In this document: piece after piece, positions 8,822 through 16,728 of the stretch | How positions within the stretch are numbered: position 1 is the first letter of the stretch | Layout of the letters: each line of letters opens with the position of its first letter | The notes under the pieces: generated by a model | Told to the model about the DNA's origin: nothing | The model's database searches: none | Seen by the model: the letters and a program-made list of their open reading frames with translations, nothing else | From: Kitasatospora aureofaciens | Lineage (GTDB): Bacteria > Actinomycetota > Actinomycetes > Streptomycetales > Streptomycetaceae | Assembly (NCBI RefSeq): GCF_019192735.1 | Contig: NZ_JAHTKP010000001.1 | Span: forward strand, 62,001 to 126,000 | Reading direction: 5' to 3' | DNA length: 64,000 nucleotides | Program-made: the position numbers and the translations under genes

Positions 8822-8926
8822 GCCGAGTGTCGAGGTCGAGTGCCCCCGCTCGACCTCGACACTCGGCCTCCCCCGGCCCTTGGGCGGGGGCGAGCCCTTG
8901 GAGTGTCCGATAGGACACTCCAAGGG
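8822..8926. other. Candidate oriT: two perfect inverted repeats
   Basis: Upstream of mobC there are two hairpins. The first has 19-bp arms (8822-8840 and 8849-8867) with an 8-nt loop. The second has 14-bp arms (8895-8908 and 8913-8926) with a 4-nt loop. Both stems contain the heptamer GAGTGTC. The position next to mobC and relaxase suits an origin of transfer. One or both could instead be the terminator of the small gene ending at 9027. The nick site is not identified. Confidence 0.5.
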
Positions 8927-9026
8927 GATAGCTCGCTCCGCCGTAGGCGGCAACCCGCCCGGGACCAGAGCCGGTTGGCTGTCGGGGTCAGGCCCGGACG
9001 AGGCGGGGCCGGCGGGGAGAGTGCGG

Positions 9027-9260
9027 CTAGAAGTCGTCGGGATTGGCCAGGCCACGGGCGGCGAAAGCAGCGATCAGGTGGTCCATCACCATCTCCTCGG
9101 TCTGCTCGCTGCTGAGGATCTCGACCGATCCGGTCCCGGTCCGACGCACCCTCCATCGGCCGTCGCCCAGCGGCTCGGCGCTGTGGACGTGGCGGTGATG
9201 GGCGAGGACGGCGACGAAGTCGGCCACGATGTCGCGGTCGGCGAGAACGGCGGTGCTCAT
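9027..9260 (-). CDS. Small hypothetical protein in mobilization operon
   Basis: A 77-residue protein with a GGAG about 8 nt before ATG 9260. The sequence has a compact alpha/beta look: [15 protein letters not shown], then [18 protein letters not shown], then a C-terminal helix. No family is recognised. It lies between the DUF2637 gene and the candidate oriT/mobC in the same direction, so it likely belongs to the plasmid transfer or maintenance functions. Confidence 0.6.
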   Translation of the reverse strand: MSTAVLADRDIVADFVAVLAHHRHVHSAEPLGDGRWRVRRTGTGSVEILSSEQTEEMVMDHLIAAFAARGLANPDDF

Positions 9261-9307
9261 GAGGTGCTCCGTTGGATGAGAAAGGGAGAAAGAGGAGAAC
9301 GTGGGGC

Positions 9308-10987
9308 TCAGCGCCTCGGAGGCGGGGGTTTGTCGCTTCGCAGTGCCAGGACGATGTCCGCGAGTCGGTCGTTCGCCACGGTGAGGCCCTGGGACCGGAT
9401 GCCATCGCGGACCGCCCGGTGGGTGATCCGGCCAGCCGCTGCTGCGGCTCGCCGGCCAGCCTCCAGCAATGCGGGGTCCAGTCCGTCCAGATTCGGACCG
9501 CCGGGCCTAACCCGCGGACCACCCGGAGCCGGACCACCCGGACCAGCCGGGGCCGGACCACCCGGACCAGCCGGGGCCGGACCGCTCGGACCGCCTGAGG
9601 CCGGACCACCCGGACCAGCCGGAGTCGGACCGCTCGGGGCCGCACCAGCCGGACCACCCGGACCACCCGGGACCGGACCACCCACGGCTGGACCAGCCGG
9701 GGCCGGACCACCCGGACCAGCCGGAGTCGGACCGCTCGGACCACCCGAGGCCGGACCGCTCGGACCAGCCGGAGTCGGACCGCTCGGGGCCGCACCAGCC
9801 GGACCACCCGGACCACCCGAGGCCGGACCGCTCGGACCACCTGAGGCCGGACCGCTCGGGGCCGCACCAGCCGGACCACCCGGACCACCCGGGACCGGAC
9901 CGCTCGGACCACCCGAGGCCGGACCACCCGGACCAGCCGGAGTCGGACCGCTCGGACCACCCGAGGCCGGACCGCTCGGACCAGCCGGAGTCGGACCGCT
10001 CGGGGCCGCACCAGCCGGACCACCCGGACCACCCGGGACCGGACCGCTCGGACCACCCGAGGCCGGACCGCTCGGGGCCGCACCAGCCGGACCACCCGGA
10101 CCACCCGGGACCGGACCGCTCAGCGCCGGACCGCTCGGACCACCCGAGGCCGGACCGCTCAGCGCCGGACCACCCGGACCACCCGGACCACCCGGACCAC
10201 CCGGACCACCAGGGACCGGACCGGCTGGACCACCCAAAACCGGACCACCCGAGGCTGGACCAGCCGGGGCCGGACCACCGGAGTTGTGCCCGGACCTGCG
10301 CAGGATCCGGGCGGCGATGCGGTCTCGGAAGCGCGAGCCTTGGCGGTGCGCGGCGAGCTTCTCGCCGGCGCTTCTGGAGCGCGCCTTCTCGGTGCCGGCA
10401 GTGAGTTCCGCCCGGGTGGTGCGGGTTGTGCTGAGAGCGGTCGCTGGCGCCGAGGCGGGAGCAGCGAAGGTTTCGGGCTCGGCTGGACGAGCCAGTGTGA
10501 TGCTGTCCGTAGCGATCGGCGAGGGCTCGGGGACATCGCTGGTGGTGTCGGTCTGGGGTCCGCCGTGGCGGGTGACGATGATGCCGAGGTGGACCGCGCC
10601 GGCGAGGGCCAGCGGAGCGATGGTGCTCAGGGCGCCGACAGCCATATCGCCCAGGCGTAGTCCGCCCGCTTGGCCGACGGTCTGCTGGTTGAGGCGGACT
10701 GCGTGGAGTGCGTTTGCCCAGACGCTGGTTCCGGTGGCGCCGGAGAAGAGCGTCCAGGTGTAGGCGCGGGCGGTCCACGGGGCCTCACGGAGGAGGACCA
10801 GGGCCCGCACGCCGTAGGCGATGAAGCCGTCGACTACGACCGGGAAGGCGTAGGTGAGTTGGCCTCGGACGTGGATCGCCTGTGCCATCTGCTGCAAGGC
10901 GTCGTAACTGAGGGAGAAGCCGAAGGCGCCCAGCACGCCGATTGCCGCGATATCCCACGGGGAGACCTTGGGGCGGCGCGGGATCAC
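9308..10987 (-). CDS. DUF2637 membrane protein with GP-rich octapeptide repeat tail
   Basis: The GTG at 10987 overlaps the stop of the WhiB-like gene (GTGA), giving 559 aa. Residues about 8-140 form a DUF2637-type region with roughly four membrane spans ([31 protein letters not shown]). DUF2637 proteins are typical of actinobacterial plasmids and integrative elements, with unknown role. A charged linker follows. Then about 260 residues are built of an eight-residue unit G-G-P-x-G-P-x-x, encoded by a 24-bp tandem repeat. A conserved-looking C-terminal helical region ([12 protein letters not shown]) closes the protein. The tail resembles collagen only loosely, since glycine is not every third residue. 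Confidence 0.8.
   Translation of the reverse strand: MIPRRPKVSPWDIAAIGVLGAFGFSLSYDALQQMAQAIHVRGQLTYAFPVVVDGFIAYGVRALVLLREAPWTARAYTWTLFSGATGTSVWANALHAVRLNQQTVGQAGGLRLGDMAVGALSTIAPLALAGAVHLGIIVTRHGGPQTDTTSDVPEPSPIATDSITLARPAEPETFAAPASAPATALSTTRTTRAELTAGTEKARSRSAGEKLAAHRQGSRFRDRIAARILRRSGHNSGGPAPAGPASGGPVLGGPAGPVPGGPGGPGGPGGPGGPALSGPASGGPSGPALSGPVPGGPGGPAGAAPSGPASGGPSGPVPGGPGGPAGAAPSGPTPAGPSGPASGGPSGPTPAGPGGPASGGPSGPVPGGPGGPAGAAPSGPASGGPSGPASGGPGGPAGAAPSGPTPAGPSGPASGGPSGPTPAGPGGPAPAGPAVGGPVPGGPGGPAGAAPSGPTPAGPGGPASGGPSGPAPAGPGGPAPAGPGGPAPGGPRVRPGGPNLDGLDPALLEAGRRAAAAAGRITHRAVRDGIRSQGLTVANDRLADIVLALRSDKPPPPRR
9508..10284. repeat. 24-bp tandem repeat array (about 32 units)
   Basis: Units follow GGACCRCYCGGACCRSCCGR with a varying 4-nt end. 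They are in frame with the DUF2637 gene and encode the octapeptide G-G-P-x-G-P-x-x. Single units vary (GAGGCC, GAGTCG, GGGACC ends), suggesting unequal exchange among unit types. A short 9-bp version (ACCACCCGG) is repeated near 10168-10210. The array stays open in several frames on both strands, which creates long spurious reading frames. Confidence 0.9.
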
Positions 10988-11547
10988 GCGGCCACCGCCA
11001 GGGTGGTCGTGGCAGCATGGCGCAGTTCTGCGGCGAGGGCGATCTCCTCGCCGCGCATGGACGCGGGGATGACGTCGAGCTGGGTGGTGGCCTTGCGGCG
11101 GCGCCTGGTGGCGTAGCTGTAGCCGATGCCCAGGGCCGCTGCCCAGGTGTCGATCGGGATACCGGCGTCGATAGCCACGCGGACCACGGACATCTTCTCC
11201 TGGTCGGTCAGGTGCGGCCGGTGGGTGTTGGTGAGGGTGGCGCGGACGCGTTCGATTTCGACTTGGCGACCTTCGCGGAAGGAGACGATCTCGCGCAACT
11301 GGTCCTCGGTGCGGCCTCCGCGGATCCCGTCGCGTACGCCGCACTCGATGGCGTCATCGAGGCACTCGCGGCGCACCGGGCACTGTTGGCACAGTGCGAG
11401 GGCTTGGCGGTGGGCGGCCATGCGGGGCTGGGCGAAGAAGATGTCGGGGTTCTTTATGCCGGCGCAGGCGGCCTTGAGGCGCCAGCGTGGGGAGCCGCGG
11501 TCCAGCTGGGTGTGTGCGGCTTCGAGTTCGTTGACGTTGGTGTTCAT
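10984..11547 (-). CDS. WhiB-family regulator with extended C-terminus
   Basis: An Fe-S cluster transcription factor. Four cysteines at about residues 28, 53, 56 and 62 (A-C-A; C-Q-Q-C-P-V-R-R-E-C) and the G-V-R-D-G-I-R-G-G turn at 70-78 match the Wbl family, with R-D-G in place of the usual W-G-G context. At 187 aa it is longer than usual. The extra C-terminal 100 residues look like a second helix-turn-helix (T-W-A-A-A-L-G-I-G-Y-S-Y-A-T-R-R-R-R-K). A GGAG lies 10 nt before ATG 11547. Plasmid- and phage-borne Wbl proteins are common and this one probably controls the downstream transfer genes, whose first start overlaps its stop. Confidence 0.88.
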   Translation of the reverse strand: MNTNVNELEAAHTQLDRGSPRWRLKAACAGIKNPDIFFAQPRMAAHRQALALCQQCPVRRECLDDAIECGVRDGIRGGRTEDQLREIVSFREGRQVEIERVRATLTNTHRPHLTDQEKMSVVRVAIDAGIPIDTWAAALGIGYSYATRRRRKATTQLDVIPASMRGEEIALAAELRHAATTTLAVAA

Positions 11548-11643
11548 TCGGGGGTGTCTCCGGTCGCGCCTGGGTGAGTTGGCGCGCGGGCAGGGCGTCT
11601 CCCGGGGGCGGCTGTGCCGGGCCCCGCGCGGGATCGCTGGAGG

Positions 11644-12348
11644 TTAGAAGGAGGGAGCGCGGCGCCGGTCGGGTCCGGCGAGGACGGCCTTGTGGCACAT
11701 CTGGCGCAGGCGGCTGGCGGTGCGGTCGCCGAGGAGACCGGACAGCTCGGCCGGGGTGATGTTGCTGGTGAGGATGGTCGGCAGCTGCTGCTCGTACCGG
11801 TAGTTGATCAACCGGTAGGTGGTCTCCTCGGTGAACTCCGAGGCCCGGCCGGCACCGAGGTCGTCGACCAGCAGCAGCGGCGTACGCTCCAGTTCGCGCA
11901 TCTCGCGCTCGGGGTCGGCCCCGGGGCGCGGGCGCATCATGGCGTGCAGGGTCACCGAGGTGATCGCCTGCCAGCGCAACCGGACGCCGGCACCCAGCAG
12001 GGCACGGATCGCACCGTAGGCCTGGTGCGTCTTGCCGGTGCCGGTCTCGCCGAGCAGGAGCAGGGATTGCGCGCGGGCGATGCCGAGCTGTCCCTCCGGG
12101 CCCCGGCGAGCGGCTTGCTTGACGTGCTCCACCCAGGCGAGGACCTGCGTGTCGTCGGCCACCGCGTGCTGGTACAGCGGCGGGATGCGGCTGGCGGCCA
12201 GCTCCAGGGCGGCCTGGTTCGGCTGCGGCGCCGGGCTCTGCTCGGGCACGCCGATCACGGCGGGGTCGATGCCCAGGCGGGCGAACCGCTCGACGAGGCC
12301 GTGCAGGGCGTTGCCCGCGCGGCGCGGGTCTCGGTCGCGGCCGGCCAT
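11644..12348 (-). CDS. DnaC/IstB-like replication ATPase
   Basis: A 234-residue AAA+ ATPase. The Walker A motif G-E-T-G-T-G-K-T is at residues 100-107, the Walker B L-L-L-V-D-D-L-G around 158-165, and a sensor N in T-I-L-T-S-N near 196. The fold and length match DnaC-type helicase loaders. The ATG at 12346-12348 overlaps the stop of the upstream initiator gene (ATGA), so the two are translated together. This supports a role in loading helicase at the plasmid origin. About 96 bp separates it from the WhiB gene, which probably has an extra promoter there. Confidence 0.85.
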   Translation of the reverse strand: MAGRDRDPRRAGNALHGLVERFARLGIDPAVIGVPEQSPAPQPNQAALELAASRIPPLYQHAVADDTQVLAWVEHVKQAARRGPEGQLGIARAQSLLLLGETGTGKTHQAYGAIRALLGAGVRLRWQAITSVTLHAMMRPRPGADPEREMRELERTPLLLVDDLGAGRASEFTEETTYRLINYRYEQQLPTILTSNITPAELSGLLGDRTASRLRQMCHKAVLAGPDRRRAPSF

Positions 12349-13340
12349 CACAAGTCCCCTGCGTAGGCGGCGGCCCCGGTGGCCGGGTTGGTCCACGCCT
12401 GGTACGGCGCACCCGAGCGGGCTTGGCGGGAGGTCAGCGCCTCTTGCACGAAGGACTCCAACGCGGAAGGCCCCTTGGGGTTCTTCGCGAGCAGCCGCAG
12501 ACCGGCACGCACCTGCTCCACGCTGTAGCCCGCGGCGAGCAGCTGCTTGATCTCCCGGCCGAGGTGCCCGCGGAACCGCTCGGTGGGCTGCTGCGGGCAG
12601 GTCCGCACGTACTCGGCGACGAGGGCCTTGGCCCCGGTGGCATGCGGGTGCATCGCGGCGACCTGCTCGGCCGATGGCTCTTCCGGCGAGAGGGACTGGG
12701 CGGGCGCGGCGCAGCCGCCCCCCGGAGGGGTAGATCCAGGATCCGTGATCCTGGATCCGTTCTCTGAAGGTGTCGTGGAGGGTGTCGTGGAGTCCCCCGT
12801 GCAAGGGTCCTGGTGGTCGAGGTCAGTGGTGTCGGACATGCCCTGGCCGGTGGTCTCGGCAGTCGCGGTGATGGTCGCGGGGTGCGGTTCCGGGTGGCTC
12901 TCCGCGGTCTTCTTGCGGGTCCGCTTGGCGGGGACCGAGTTGTCGACGGCGGCTTCCTGGGTCTGGTGCAGCGGGCAGGGAGCCAGGCGGGACTGCGAGG
13001 GCTTGTCGATGCGTTGGTGCTTGTTGAAGTTGACGACGTGGAGGAGTTCCTCGCCCTCGTCGGCCGGGTTCACGTACCGGCACACCAGCCCGACCTCGGT
13101 GAGCTGCCTCAGGTCGCCCTCGACGCGCTCGGAGGTGTGGACGCCGCCGTCCCAGGACTTCTTGCGCTTCCAGATCAAGCCACGGACGATCCCGGCATCA
13201 TCGATGTGCCGACCCTTGTCGTCCACGAAGTTGAGCAGGTAGATGAAGGTTCGCTCGGCCGTGAGGCTGACTTCAGCCAGCTTGGGGTCGCGGGCCATCT
13301 CGGGCTTGTGGGTGCGGATGCGCCCGTCGTGCGTCGCCAT
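12348..13340 (-). CDS. Winged-helix replication initiator-like protein
   Basis: A 330-residue protein starting MATHDGRIRTHKPEM. The N-terminal 110 residues (A-E-R-T-F-I-Y-L-L-N-F-V-D-D-K-G-R) resemble the winged-helix domain of actinophage and plasmid replisome organizer proteins. A low-complexity Thr/Pro/Ser linker follows. The C-terminal domain (A-G-Y-S-V-E-Q-V-R-A-G-L-R-L-L-A-K) is DnaD-like in position. The ATG at 13340 overlaps the stop of the preceding small gene, and its own stop overlaps the DnaC-like start. Gene order initiator then loader is the usual phage/plasmid replication module. Confidence 0.7.
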   Translation of the reverse strand: MATHDGRIRTHKPEMARDPKLAEVSLTAERTFIYLLNFVDDKGRHIDDAGIVRGLIWKRKKSWDGGVHTSERVEGDLRQLTEVGLVCRYVNPADEGEELLHVVNFNKHQRIDKPSQSRLAPCPLHQTQEAAVDNSVPAKRTRKKTAESHPEPHPATITATAETTGQGMSDTTDLDHQDPCTGDSTTPSTTPSENGSRITDPGSTPPGGGCAAPAQSLSPEEPSAEQVAAMHPHATGAKALVAEYVRTCPQQPTERFRGHLGREIKQLLAAGYSVEQVRAGLRLLAKNPKGPSALESFVQEALTSRQARSGAPYQAWTNPATGAAAYAGDL

Positions 13341-13696
13341 CAGCACACCGCCTTCGGGAGGCACCCGGCCGGAGCGATATGCCCGGTGGCCAGGTCGAGG
13401 TCGTGCTGGTAGCGCCAGTCGAGACCGGGCAGGTCGCAGGCGACCCAGCGGGCCACAGCCTCCTCGACGCCCTGCGGCAGCGGCACGTTCTCGCCTGCCG
13501 CGCAATAGGCGCGAGCCATCCAGAGGTCAGTGGGCTCGGAGACGCTGACGCGGACCACCGCCGTAGACGGTGCCACGGCGTGGATTCTGCTCTCGATCAT
13601 CCGGACCGTGCCGCTGGAGACCTGAACAGATGCGGTCGGGCGGGCACTGGCAACGCGGGCCTGGCCGTCCCCCTCTTTACGCAGGGTCACAAACAT
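13340..13696 (-). CDS. Hypothetical first gene of the replication operon
   Basis: 118 residues from ATG 13696, with AGAGAGAAG upstream. The sequence begins MFVTLRKEGDGQARVASARP. It has beta-rich segments (A-V-V-R-V-S-V-S-E) and a W-R-Y-Q-H-D-L-D-L-A motif near the end. No family is recognised. The stop overlaps the initiator start (ATGA), placing it at the head of a three-gene replication operon. The mirrored palindromes 290 bp upstream may control it. Confidence 0.6.
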   Translation of the reverse strand: MFVTLRKEGDGQARVASARPTASVQVSSGTVRMIESRIHAVAPSTAVVRVSVSEPTDLWMARAYCAAGENVPLPQGVEEAVARWVACDLPGLDWRYQHDLDLATGHIAPAGCLPKAVC

Positions 13697-13986
13697 GGCA
13701 GGCTTCTCTCTGTGCGTGAGCAAGTCGGCCGGGCTCGTCCAAAGGCAAGCCGACTGCTCTGATCGTGACACGAGTGCACGATGGCGTCTGGGAGTTCCCG
13801 CTCCCAGGCGCCTTTTCGTTGTCCTCGCGCGGTAAAAAGGCTGCCAATCGAGGCAGCCGTGCGATATGTTGAACCCCGAACTGACCCCCCGTCATTTACT
13901 TCAGCCACATCCCGTGGCGCGAAAATGACTCTATGTGCCTCGGCGGGAACCAGTCAACGAATTCGGCATATCTACGCGGGTAGTAG

Positions 13987-14058
13987 TTTCATTTCCCGCC
14001 ACGCGGGAAATGATCACGGAAGCAGCGATTTCATTTCCCGCGTGGCGGGAAATGATCA
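13987..14058. repeat. Mirrored pair of 30-bp palindromic sites
   Basis: Sites 13987-14016 and 14029-14058 each contain ATTTCCCG-(5 nt)-CGGGAAAT within a TTTC...GATCA frame, with a 42-bp period. The 5-nt centres are CCACG and CGTGG, so the core of the second site is the reverse complement of the first. Such spaced palindromes are expected for a dimeric repressor or replication-initiator binding site. Confidence 0.75.
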
Positions 14059-14496
14059 AGCCAGAGTCCGTGATGATGACATGGACATGGGCGCAGGACA
14101 TGGCCGCTGACCTGCGCCGGACTTGCACCCGCCCCACTACTCCCCCGGAGGGTCCGGCGGGCCGCTACTGGCGCACCCAGCCCCGCCCCCCACCAAGGAA
14201 AAGAAATCATCCGCGGCGCCTGCCTGGGGCCGTTCGGGGCACGTATCCGAGTCGCCGGGTGGCCGCATTTGCCTTGAAGAATGACGCAGACCACATCCCG
14301 GATTCTGGAGCCCCTGGGCATCCCGCCCGCTCTCGCGAAATCAGCGGCTAGAGTTCAGCGAAGGCATCCTGGCGAATTTGGTCGATCGCACCCGAGGAAC
14401 TCCGCCCTACCGGCCAGCGAATGGAACTCGGGCGGAGCGGCCGTTTCTGGGTTCGCGAGCCGGTTATGCCTGGCGCCCGATCGACGGTAGGGAAAA

Positions 14497-14538
14497 GCCG
14501 TGGTCTGGGAGTGCCCCCCGGCACTCCCAGACCACGGC
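14497..14538 (-). terminator. Terminator of the IclR-like gene
   Basis: An 18-bp perfect stem (14497-14514 with 14521-14538) with a 6-nt C-rich loop lies about 70 nt after the stop at 14610. Confidence 0.8.
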
Positions 14539-14609
14539 GAGTGTGTGAATCGGTGTCGTCGACGAGCACGCGCGAGCAGGTGCCGTCTGGCGGACGGCTT
14601 GACCAGCGG

Positions 14610-15452
14610 TCAGATGTGTGAGGTCGGCGCGGCGGTGAGTGCGCTCAGCTTCCGGGCGGTGTCGCGGGTGTGCTCGATCAGCTTGCTCAGGTCGGCCGGC
14701 ATGTCGGCTTTCGGCTTGGCCAGCAGGACCGAACCCATGGCTATGTCGCCCCACATAACGGGTGCCGCGATGGCGTCCCAGCCGGGCACGACTTCCTCCT
14801 GTGCGACGGCGTACCCGCTCTGCCGGATCTGAGTGAGGGTCGCGGCGAGGGCGTCGTTGTCGCGGATGGCACCAGGTGCGGCGTCGGCGGGCAACTCTTC
14901 CGCGAACACAAGCTCCTGCAAGGGCGCCGGGAGGTGGGCGAGGATCACTCTGCCAGAAGCACCGGTGCGCAAGGACCGCGAGTGCGTGACCAAGGGATGA
15001 GCGAAGACACCGAGCTCGCCCGGGTCGAGATCTCCCCAGGCGTAGTCGGTGCAGAGCCGCCGAAGCCCGCCGAACGGCGTGAGGGCGAAGAGCAGAGCGG
15101 CGCCACCGGTCGCGTCGTGGAGGCCCGTCAGCAGTCGCTGCGTCGTGGCAGCACTGGGCACGTGCGCCATGGCGTGCATGGCGATCTTGATGATGGTCGG
15201 GCCGGGCCGGTACTTCCCTCGGCAGATCTGGTCGATGGCGCCACCGGATAGGCCGGACTGGAGGATGCGATGGACGGTCGAGTCCGGCATGCCGGTCGCG
15301 GTCGCCAGGTCGAGCACGCTCTGGTCACCGCCGTGGAGCATGCTGAACGCCTCCTGGAGGGCGAACACCCGAGCATGGCTGGTGCTGGCGCCGACCGGGC
15401 TGGACGGACTGGCCGATCGCTGCTTCGCCGGCGGAGTGAGGGTGGGCATCAT
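14610..15452 (-). CDS. IclR-like transcriptional regulator
   Basis: 280 residues from ATG 15452 (a second ATG follows directly). The N-terminal winged helix (A-F-S-M-L-H-G-G-D-Q-S-V-L-D-L-A-T-A-T-G-M-P-D then S-T-V-H-R-I-L-Q-S-G) is typical of IclR. The C-terminal 180 residues fit the ligand-binding domain, including L-T-Q-I-R-Q-S-G-Y-A-V-A-Q-E-E and A-A-P-V-M. It is divergent from the XRE cassette across 241 bp and has its own strong terminator. A different translation start further upstream (to 15827) is open but unlikely because it lacks a good ribosome binding site. Confidence 0.8.
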   Translation of the reverse strand: MMPTLTPPAKQRSASPSSPVGASTSHARVFALQEAFSMLHGGDQSVLDLATATGMPDSTVHRILQSGLSGGAIDQICRGKYRPGPTIIKIAMHAMAHVPSAATTQRLLTGLHDATGGAALLFALTPFGGLRRLCTDYAWGDLDPGELGVFAHPLVTHSRSLRTGASGRVILAHLPAPLQELVFAEELPADAAPGAIRDNDALAATLTQIRQSGYAVAQEEVVPGWDAIAAPVMWGDIAMGSVLLAKPKADMPADLSKLIEHTRDTARKLSALTAAPTSHI

Positions 15453-15655
15453 TTCTCGCTCGCAGAGGTTCGGATGATCAAGTTGCCTCGCGCTCGTGGA
15501 CGGCTCCCCTCCTGGGATCGCAACCCCGCCCTCCAACAAGCACATCCACTGCTGTGAAGCCTGCCGCGCGCCAGCCCTCGCACCAGTGGAAATGTCGGGA
15601 GCATAGCACCCTCTCCACTGTGGTGAACCCGCGCACCCGCCCCCCTTCACCCGGG

Positions 15656-15661
15656 TATAGT
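15656..15661 (+). promoter_or_regulatory. Putative -10 box of XRE cassette
   Basis: TATAGT lies about 33 nt before the TTG start at 15694, in otherwise very GC-rich DNA. No matching -35 hexamer is clear, so support is limited. Confidence 0.35.
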
Positions 15662-15693
15662 TGCCGGGTCCATCGACTAGAAAGGGGGACGCC

Positions 15694-16149
15694 TTGACCG
15701 AGCAGGAGGCCGGCAGCTTTGCCGACAAACTCAACCATCTGTTCCGGACCATCAAGCGCGACGACGGAAAGGAGTACAGCAACGAGCAGGTAGCCGCAGC
15801 CATCAGCGCGGACGGCGAGACGACCATCTCCCAGAGCTACATCTGGCAGCTGCGCAAGGCCCAGAAGACCAACCCGACGCTCACCCACCTCACGGCGCTA
15901 GCCGACTTCTTCGGTGTACCTGTGTCGTACTTCGTGGACGACAGCGTGACGAGCAAGATCGGCGGGAAGCTGGACGCCTTGGAAGCCGAGCAGCAGCGCG
16001 TCAGCAAGGCCATCGGCCGGGGTGAGGTCAAGCTGATGGCGATGAGGGCTGGAGAGCTGTCGCCGGAGCGGCTCCAGCAGGTGATGGGCCTGCTGGACGT
16101 GGTCTACCAGCTCGAGCAGGCCGAGCGCCGGAACGCCACGAACGACTGA
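15694..16149 (+). CDS. XRE-family HTH regulator
   Basis: A 151-residue protein from a TTG at 15694 preceded by GGGGGAC. The helix-turn-helix includes S-N-E-Q-V-A-A-A-I and S-Q-S-Y-I-W-Q-L-R-K, then T-L-T-H-L-T-A-L-A-D-F-F-G-V-P-V-S-Y-F, like the EspR/mycobacterial XRE type. A C-terminal coiled-coil-like helix (D-A-L-E-A-E-Q-Q-R-V-S-K-A-I) probably dimerises. It heads a four-gene rightward cassette with an ImmA/IrrE-type protease, a combination in which the protease often inactivates the repressor. Confidence 0.85.
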   Translation: MTEQEAGSFADKLNHLFRTIKRDDGKEYSNEQVAAAISADGETTISQSYIWQLRKAQKTNPTLTHLTALADFFGVPVSYFVDDSVTSKIGGKLDALEAEQQRVSKAIGRGEVKLMAMRAGELSPERLQQVMGLLDVVYQLEQAERRNATND

Positions 16150-16215
16150 TCGACATCGAATTCAACCAACCGGCAGAGCAGGGGAGGGTCATGCCGTAGT
16201 TACACAGGAGAGACC

Positions 16216-16728
16216 TTGAACGAGCGAAAGCTCCGACGCCGCTGCAAACGGGACTTGCGGGCCCTGGACATACAGCCTCCGCTTCAGGTGGAGGCACTCT
16301 GCGAGCAGCTCGGCGACCAGCGCGGACGTCCGATCCGCCTGGTGCCGTACCCGCTTCCGACGCCCGGCCCGTTCGGCGTCTGGATCGCGACCGAGTCGGC
16401 TGACTACATCCTGTACCAGCAGGAGACCAGCAAGGCTCACCAGAACCACATCATCCTGCACGAGGTCGGCCACATCATGGCCGACCACCAAGGCGTCGAC
16501 GTCGATGACTCCTTCCTGCAGGCGATGACCGGCAACTGCCCGGGTGTGGTCACCCGCGCGCTACGGCGGACCTCCTACGACGAGGAGCATGAGCGCCAGG
16601 CGGAACTCGTCGCCACGATCATTCTGGAGTGGGCATCCGTACTGGACCGAGTGACGCCCCGGCGGGCCAGTGATCCGTCCGTGCAGCGCGTCCAGACCGC
16701 CCTCGGTGACCGGCGGGGGTGGCTGTAG
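16216..16728 (+). CDS. ImmA/IrrE-type metallopeptidase
   Basis: 170 residues from a TTG at 16216, with AGGAGAG 4-5 nt upstream. The zinc motif H-E-V-G-H is at residues 82-86, with a following M-A-D-H. A downstream helix (Y-D-E-E-H-E-R-Q-A-E-L-V-A-T) provides the third ligand region typical of the ImmA/IrrE family. Members cleave XRE repressors in response to stress or signal, so the adjacent XRE protein is the likely substrate. Its stop overlaps the next start (TAGTGA). Confidence 0.88.
   Translation: MNERKLRRRCKRDLRALDIQPPLQVEALCEQLGDQRGRPIRLVPYPLPTPGPFGVWIATESADYILYQQETSKAHQNHIILHEVGHIMADHQGVDVDDSFLQAMTGNCPGVVTRALRRTSYDEEHERQAELVATIILEWASVLDRVTPRRASDPSVQRVQTALGDRRGWL

Larger units (their letters stand above)
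13697..14609. promoter_or_regulatory. Long intergenic region upstream of replication operon (possible oriV)
   Basis: About 900 bp without a convincing gene. It holds the mirrored palindromes at 13987-14058 and an AT-richer stretch around 13920-14060. A partial third copy of the palindrome half (CCCGTGGCGCGAAAATGAC) is near 13911-13929. The terminator of the IclR-like gene lies at the distal end. Position and repeats suit an origin or operator region for the leftward rep operon. Confidence 0.45.

Noticed and set aside
9508-10284. Possible CRISPR array
   Set aside because: Units are contiguous 24-mers without unique spacers and are in frame with a protein.
6714-10763. A 1349-codon open frame on the plus strand across the relaxase, mobC and repeat array
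   Set aside because: It is antisense to well-supported genes, its translation is low-complexity, and high GC plus the 24-bp repeat keeps several frames open.
13987-14058. Two-repeat CRISPR remnant
   Set aside because: Only two palindromic sites, in mirrored orientation and with no cas genes; an operator/iteron reading fits better.
14348-14420. Short minus segment S-G-A-I-D-Q-I-R similar to the IclR HTH (G-G-A-I-D-Q-I-C)
   Set aside because: Only about 10 residues; could be a decayed duplicate but is too short to support.
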